Assembly: GCA_964019135.1 (NCBI GenBank)
Contig: OZ025248.1
Span: forward strand, 47,733,670 to 47,797,669
Reading direction: 5' to 3'
Origin: Arenicola marina
Taxonomy: Eukaryota > Annelida > Polychaeta > Arenicolidae
Length of the DNA stretch: 64,000 bases
Shown: positions 58,579-64,000 of the stretch, piece by piece
Position numbering within the stretch: the stretch's first letter is position 1
Layout of the letters: the number at the start of each line of letters is the position of its first letter
Notes under the pieces: model-generated
Told to the model about the DNA's origin: nothing
The model's database searches: none
What the model saw: only the letters and a program-made list of their open reading frames with translations
Position numbers and translations under genes: made by a program

Positions 58579-61500
58579 GTCAGTTACTGGCATGCCTTCA
58601 CTGAGAGCCCCACACACAAGCCATGCATAGCTGGGCGGCCATAACACGTTACACATTGATTTAACGATCCACCGTACACTCATCATGGCCCTGCACCTTC
58701 CATTATTAAAAGTCTGATGTCAAATTCTCGAGAGCGAGCAAAAACAGGAAATACGCTGCTAAGCCGTCTTCTCCTGACTCGTGATCGCTTTCCGGCTTCG
58801 TCTTTTTAAACAGTTTCCATTGATGTAATTTCCAAGTCCTACGCGGCGTGAATGTGGATGTAATGGATGGCTTGCTTCCCGTCAAATGCTCTGGCGACTT
58901 TCTAATGGGCCTTTAAGTGCTTCTGACAGGGCTGAAGCTTAAGGGGTTTCTAGCATTGGTCGCCCGAGAACGCAGCCTTTGCACCTACGTATTGGTAAAT
59001 GTATGGCTTACTATAATAGTGGTAGATACATCAGGGCTATTTGATACCGGCATAGGTGCTCAAGCCCGTTAAATGTCTTCTTTTTTAACACTGAAGTTGG
59101 CCAGTTATCCCCCTGTTGTTGACGTTATAAAATATAACGTACTACATATATGGCCGATATATGATGCCACGATGGCGGTCGTCTGCCCTGGCTAGCTGTG
59201 TCTACCTTGTCTACTGGCTGTACTTGTTGTGTAAACATTTCACTGGTTGTGCACTGAGAGGGCGTTGACTGGGTGATGGGTGTTAAATAGTTCGCGTCAA
59301 TTTGTTAAATCTTCAACGTATGTTTTTGTCATTGTCAACGTTAAAAGTCGTTCATTTCATGGATTGTAGTGTTTCAGGTTGAGGTGAATGAAGATATTGT
59401 GGCGTGTGCATGACGTGGTAATGGATTCTTTTTTATGCCCTGCATAACAGAACCACGAATTGTTATGTTGGGAGAGGAACATAGCATGAAAGAAACATCT
59501 CATATTTCAATAGTCCTATCATATTTCAATACTTTCTAGATTCTCTCATTTGGAGAAAATTTTATGGCATGCAAGTGCTAAATTTATGGCCTTGGCTTGC
59601 GACACTTTGGCTGCTCACAGTCACGGGTGGGTGTACATCGAGGTCTGTCTGTTTGTTCAACATGTCCACTCTGAATAATGTGGCGGAGAAATCAATTCGC
59701 GACCTGTCACACCCTTTCTTCTTCATACTTTTTTATTTTCTTTTTCTGCCGGTTTTTGATGCCGGTATAACCATTAATATTCTGACTGCCGAGTGTTGGA
59801 GTGAGAGCTACATTATAGCCGAGAGTGAGCTGGACTTCTTTCATCCGAATATGCATTCACGTAACAACCGTCTACCTAACATTGAGTAGCCACTCCTGGG
59901 GACTTTCGCGATTGCAATGGCATGTAGGCCTAACACGTAGCCTTGACTCACCATTTTGCGTGATGCACAAAGACAGGGCGTGTCGGAGGCACTCGTAACA
60001 TTCTTGCGACGTAAGACCTTTATGCTATAACGGTGTTTATGGTTAGACACTTCTCTGACCCTGCTGTTACACCCTGCCTTATACGTACTCCATGACTCTG
60101 GCCTTTCGTTTCAGATAACATTTCGCTTTTATTTCGGTGTACACATTCGCAATAATGTTGCTCTCATATGGGACACAGTGATCGCCTGCCCTTTTTGTCC
60201 TCGTGCATTCCTTCTCATATGGTCGTTTTAATTCCTATGGCGTCCGTGACATTGACTTCTTAATATCCTCTGTGTGAGCTGAGATTTTAGATGTTTACAC
60301 AGTCGCAAGAGAACTGGTGTTTTCCATTCGGGATATATACCTATGTCTGGGGATTAAGTTAATACAATATCATATGATTTTATAGCTTAGATTTGTCCAC
60401 GTAGAACCATCCGGGCCTCATATAACCATCAAACCCAGCCTCCATTGGATACCCTAGCCCCATTGGAGCGGGTCTCCCGAGGCTAAGTCAAACCTCAAGT
60501 GTTTCCCTTTCACTCTCGTCATATTAATCCTACTAATTCCTTCATTGGTGGCGGTTACTATAGCTTTGCAGCGGATTTCCACATAATGTCACGAGTACAA
60601 AATCCTGCGCCTTTCGGTCGCTTTGCCGAGTTCACGTGCCGATTGCCAGGATACTATGCTGCACATTACACGTATGATCGCGTTTTAACCTTTTGCACAC
60701 CTGGCGTGCCTTCGATGTACAATCCATTGCTAACCAGGCCGACAATAGGCCACCGAGAGGTAACGATCAATACCAGTTAATCTCCATCGACTGTCGCATT
60801 CGTCACTTTCTATTGTAGCAACTGCCCATGCATCTAAGGTCATCCATTTTTCTCACAATCTATATCAGTGAGTTATTGCACTACGTTTTCGATCGAACAG
60901 AATGTATCCCCAAACGTAACCCGATGAGCATTACGTCATCAGAACTCGGGGTGTTTCCTGACCTACATAGATACGTTTGCGGGATCCGTTTGCGGGACAA
61001 CGTATACATCGCCTTCCTAACGTTTTGCCCGTACGTATCACAGCCCAAAGGGATTTCCTTCACATTTTTATTTTTCTGCGAATGCATGTCTGTTTTTACA
61101 GTTATCGGGATATATATATATATATATATATACTTTTCATACATGTAAATGAAACAATGAATGAAGTAACTATTTGCAGAAGGTGTTTTTGTGGAATTGT
61201 TATTTCATCATCTGTCCTAATCCATGACAGAATTAGTCCTGAAGACACTGCTCTGTTCCAGTTTGTGCTTTTGTTTGATTAAGGGAAAGATAGCAAAAGA
61301 AGCAATATAAATAACCAGATATAAACACTTTTAAACACAACTGTTTAAATTCTTTTTTCTAGTTGTATTCAAATCTGTTTTTATTGTGGTTGCCTTCGTA
61401 CATTGTGAAGAACGCCAGCCGTCGCTTTACGCTTGTCGACAGAATACCGACTGCAATAACTCATTTGTGCGCCGCGCGAGAGCGCAAAACCGAAACGTAT

Positions 61501-61891
61501 ACGTATCGGCGCTAAGGGATCGGGATGCGTATCAGTGGCGCGGAAACGTAGTGCAATAACTCTCTAATAACGAATCGCGACAGTTCAAACACTTTTAAAA
61601 GCACTGCTGAATATATGTTATTTTCAAGATAATTAAAGACCGTTAGTTTTGAAGTGGTCAATACGAGGTTATAACCACGTGATTAAGACTGAACGCCGCT
61701 TATACAACATTTGTTCACATATAGGCCGATAACGTCCAACATCTATCTTGGAACATACTTTCATGTATTATCTGATCTTCAGACGTAAGGCACTTTGCCC
61801 ATCTGAGACGCACCAGCCTGGCGAAAACATGTCACTCGAGTATATTGGCCACTCTTTTTTTGAACTGGGGACATGAACTGGATGCATGAGA
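58579..61891. other. Non-coding stretch after the last visible ATM exon
   Basis: The next expected ATM exon (equivalent to human ...LLKYLVIDNKDN...) was searched for by eye and not found, so ATM intron 29 probably spans this stretch and the TRIM gene. A TA microsatellite lies at 61112-61130. A TTTATT at 61380-61385 could be the polyadenylation signal of the minus-strand TRIM gene, ~510 bp after its stop. Open frames around 59569-59889 and 60499-60780 resemble nothing I know. Confidence 0.5.
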
Positions 61892-64000
61892 TTAGGCTTT
61901 CGTCGTGATAGTGCAACTGTACAAGTAGAGCCCCGTGGAGGTGGATACGAGGAGGTTGTCTGCCGGGTCAGTGGCCACGCTCTGCGGGCACCCGTCGGTG
62001 TGGACGATGTGGCGGATGAACTCTCCCTCGGCGCTGTACAACGTCACCCCGCCGTAGGCCTGGTCGGCCACGACGATGTCGTCTTGGCTGGTGACGCTCA
62101 CTCCCTGCGGCCGCATCAAACCGCCGCCGCCCACCACGTCGGCGCTGAAGCCCAACAGCTCCGTGCCCTGGCGGTCGAAGATCTTGACGCAGTTGTTCTC
62201 GGTGTCCGAGACGACGATGCGGTCGCGGTGGTCGATGGCGACGTAGGACGGGGTCATTAGCTGGCCGCGGTCTCGGCCGCGCGGCGCGAACTCACACACG
62301 CGCAGACCGGTGGGCAGGTGGATGCTGATCTGGTAGCGCCGGTCGCCGCAGTCCGTGATGACGAACTCGCCGGAGCGCATGACGGCCACTCCGCAGGGCT
62401 TGTGGAACATGCGCCGCCACACGGGCGAGCTGGGGTACTGCGGGTCGAGGATCTTGACGCAGCTGTCGCCGTGGTCCGTGACGATGACCGAGGTGGCGCT
62501 GCCGTTCATCGCTACGCCCCAGGGCTTGTTGATGACGTTGGAGTAGGTGAGGAGGGCCCTGTACGACCCGTCGGCGCGGTCCACGAGGTGCAGCTTGTTA
62601 CCTCTGTGGCTGCACTCTGCCGCTATGATCTCGCCGTCCGGCCTGAACGTGACGTCGGTGATGCCGCTCAGGTCCCGATTTGCCCATAGGAGGGTGTAGG
62701 GGCCGCCAGGAGAGGCGTTGGTGTCGGCGTCGGCGTCGGCGACAGCGAAAGCAGCATCGGGATTAGAGTCTGCGTCGGAGTCGACGTCGTTCGTTGTGAC
62801 GTCATCAGTGCTAGCGGTAACGACGCCGTCGCTCACTTCGAACACCTCATCTTGGTCGCCCTGCTCGGCGTCGCTGAAGACCACTGGGCTCGCCGGCGGT
62901 GACGGCGGTAGGGCTGCCGTCATGGCCGCCGCCTCCTCGTGCACCAAGGTCCCCAGCGCCGGCTCAGCCTCGCACGCCTCAAACCGGCTCACCATGGTGA
63001 CTGTGGCCGGGATCTCGTGGACGCCGCCCTCGGCCGCTCTGCGCATGCGCTCCTCGAAGTCGCGCCCGTCAGCCAGGAGCCTGACCGCCTGGCCCGGCAG
63101 CAGGATGTCTTGTGCCTTGTCGTACAGCCCCGACAGGCTCTCCTGGGCCGAGTGCAGGTTCTCCTTGACCTTAGCCAGTTCCTTGGTCGTGTCCCTGTGC
63201 GTGGTGTCCAGTCTCCGGATCGTGTCGGCGGCCTGAGTCTGCACGCTGGCCACCAGCGCCGCCTCCTGCTCCCCGACGCGCCGCCGCGTCTCCTGGAACC
63301 GCTGGTCGTGCTCATCCAGCAGGAGTTCCAGCCGCTGCGTGTGGCGCGCGTTGTGCTGAACCCGCTGTCGGATCTGCTGGAGGAGGCGGTTGATCTGGCG
63401 CCGGCGGTGCTCCAGCGCCCGCTGGAGGTCCTCCATGCGGTGGTCGGCGTGCTGGACCAGGGCGCACACCGTGCACAGCGCCACCTCGCACTCCATGCAG
63501 AAGTAGCGCACGTCCTCCCCGTGCTCCCGACACCCCAGCATATCCAGATCGTCGGCGCCGGCCAGCTCCACGGTGCTGTGCTCCCGAAAGACGCTGCTCC
63601 GCCGGTGCGGCTCCAGACACGCCACGCACAGGTACTTGCAGCACTGCATGCAGTACGCATGCGCGAACGCATCGCGGCTATCGTGGCAACAGACGTCGCA
63701 CGTGGACCCTTTGGCCTTACTTCCGGAAATGTTGATTTTATCCAGGAAGTCCTGGATCTGGGTAACCTTGAAGTCGGTCGGGAAGCTCTCGATGCCGCCC
63801 TGGGGCACGAAGGCCATCTTGCGGCAGGACGGGCAGGGGAAGTTGCTGACGTGCATGATGCGCTGCTGGTTACAGCTGTTGTAGTAATGGCGTAGGCATG
63901 GCAGGCAGAACGTGTGTTGGCATGGCAACACCTTGGGCGACTTGAAGTGGTCGGCGCAAATGGCGCAGCTGACCAGGGCCTCTGCACCCTTCTGGATCTC
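61892..64000 (-). CDS. TRIM-NHL E3 ubiquitin ligase, single exon, N-terminus off the right edge
   Basis: The frame is open from the window edge to the stop at 61892-61894, 702 residues seen. Order of domains (numbering from the edge): RING C3HC4 at 12-59 (C12, C15, C27, H29, C32, C35, C56, C59); B-box 1 at ~101-147; B-box 2 at ~157-195 (C157, H160, C168, C171, C176, C179, H184, H187); coiled coil ~195-330; an acidic, Asp/Ala-rich linker ~345-435; then a C-terminal NHL beta-propeller with blades containing GVAMNGSATSVIVTDHGDSC, YVAIDHRDRIVVSDTENNCV and GVSVTSQDDIVVADQAYG. No filamin domain is evident, so it is closer in layout to TRIM32/TRIM56-type proteins than to TRIM2/3/71. Family members are ubiquitin ligases, some RNA-binding through NHL. 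It is GC-rich and intronless beside AT-richer, intron-rich neighbours. The true start is just past the edge. Confidence 0.92.
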   Translation of the reverse strand, partial: EIQKGAEALVSCAICADHFKSPKVLPCQHTFCLPCLRHYYNSCNQQRIMHVSNFPCPSCRKMAFVPQGGIESFPTDFKVTQIQDFLDKINISGSKAKGSTCDVCCHDSRDAFAHAYCMQCCKYLCVACLEPHRRSSVFREHSTVELAGADDLDMLGCREHGEDVRYFCMECEVALCTVCALVQHADHRMEDLQRALEHRRRQINRLLQQIRQRVQHNARHTQRLELLLDEHDQRFQETRRRVGEQEAALVASVQTQAADTIRRLDTTHRDTTKELAKVKENLHSAQESLSGLYDKAQDILLPGQAVRLLADGRDFEERMRRAAEGGVHEIPATVTMVSRFEACEAEPALGTLVHEEAAAMTAALPPSPPASPVVFSDAEQGDQDEVFEVSDGVVTASTDDVTTNDVDSDADSNPDAAFAVADADADTNASPGGPYTLLWANRDLSGITDVTFRPDGEIIAAECSHRGNKLHLVDRADGSYRALLTYSNVINKPWGVAMNGSATSVIVTDHGDSCVKILDPQYPSSPVWRRMFHKPCGVAVMRSGEFVITDCGDRRYQISIHLPTGLRVCEFAPRGRDRGQLMTPSYVAIDHRDRIVVSDTENNCVKIFDRQGTELLGFSADVVGGGGLMRPQGVSVTSQDDIVVADQAYGGVTLYSAEGEFIRHIVHTDGCPQSVATDPADNLLVSTSTGLYLYSCTITTKA

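Noticed and set aside
59569-59889. 106-codon frame with a hydrophobic stretch
   Set aside because: Looks like a signal/membrane segment, but nothing else supports a gene; composition is simply T-rich. It does not match the expected next ATM exon either.
62318-63895. Long plus-strand frames opposite the TRIM-NHL gene
   Set aside because: They are antisense shadows caused by high GC at codon third positions; the minus strand carries clear RING, B-box and NHL motifs.

Overview
The window is a piece of an intron-rich metazoan chromosome. It holds five protein genes I recognise by comparison with remembered human family sequences, on alternating strands: CUL5 (-, C-terminal part off the left edge), VBP1/prefoldin-3 (+, complete), MYCBP (-, complete), ATM (+, N-terminal ~1,560 residues, the rest off the right edge) and a single-exon TRIM-NHL gene (-, a few N-terminal residues off the right edge). 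The proteins are close to vertebrate ones, introns are typically 0.3-4 kb, minisatellites and small inverted-repeat transposons are dense, and an intronless TRIM-NHL gene is present. This suggests an invertebrate, with amphioxus or a related deuterostome as my first guess and a lophotrochozoan not excluded.

Layout. 1-9306: CUL5, 13 coding exons. 9307-9390: an 84-bp gap between the CUL5 and VBP1 start codons, acting as a shared divergent promoter. 9391-16886: VBP1 in six exons; intron 1 is full of dispersed and tandem repeats. 16887-18405: convergent 3' ends. 18406-24912: MYCBP in five exons, with a decayed pogo-like DNA transposon in intron 1. 24913-33544: long gap with a CpG-rich, CRE-bearing MYCBP upstream region, an LTR-element fossil, C-rich and G-run repeats and a 957-bp inverted-repeat element. 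33569-58578: 29 coding exons of ATM whose introns carry two large minisatellites, tRNA-derived SINEs, a LINE remnant and MITEs. 61892-64000: TRIM-NHL gene on the opposite strand, apparently inside an ATM intron.

How the genes relate. CUL5 scaffolds a cullin-RING ubiquitin ligase; VBP1 is a prefoldin subunit known to bind VHL, another ligase component, so their shared promoter joins two proteostasis genes. ATM is the DNA double-strand-break kinase. CUL5 and ATM are also near neighbours in human 11q22.3, so this is probably an old linkage, although ACAT1 and NPAT, which lie between them in human, are replaced here by VBP1 and MYCBP.

The most unusual signals are in ATM. The 3' splice site of one exon is the last unit of a ~37-copy 52-bp tandem array in which nearly every unit carries a copy of that splice site. 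The 5' splice site of another exon has been duplicated 63 bp downstream, leaving an in-frame open 21-codon extension. The end of a third exon recurs as degenerate echoes in two later introns. Exon boundaries were placed by eye from splice consensus, reading phase and remembered family sequences.
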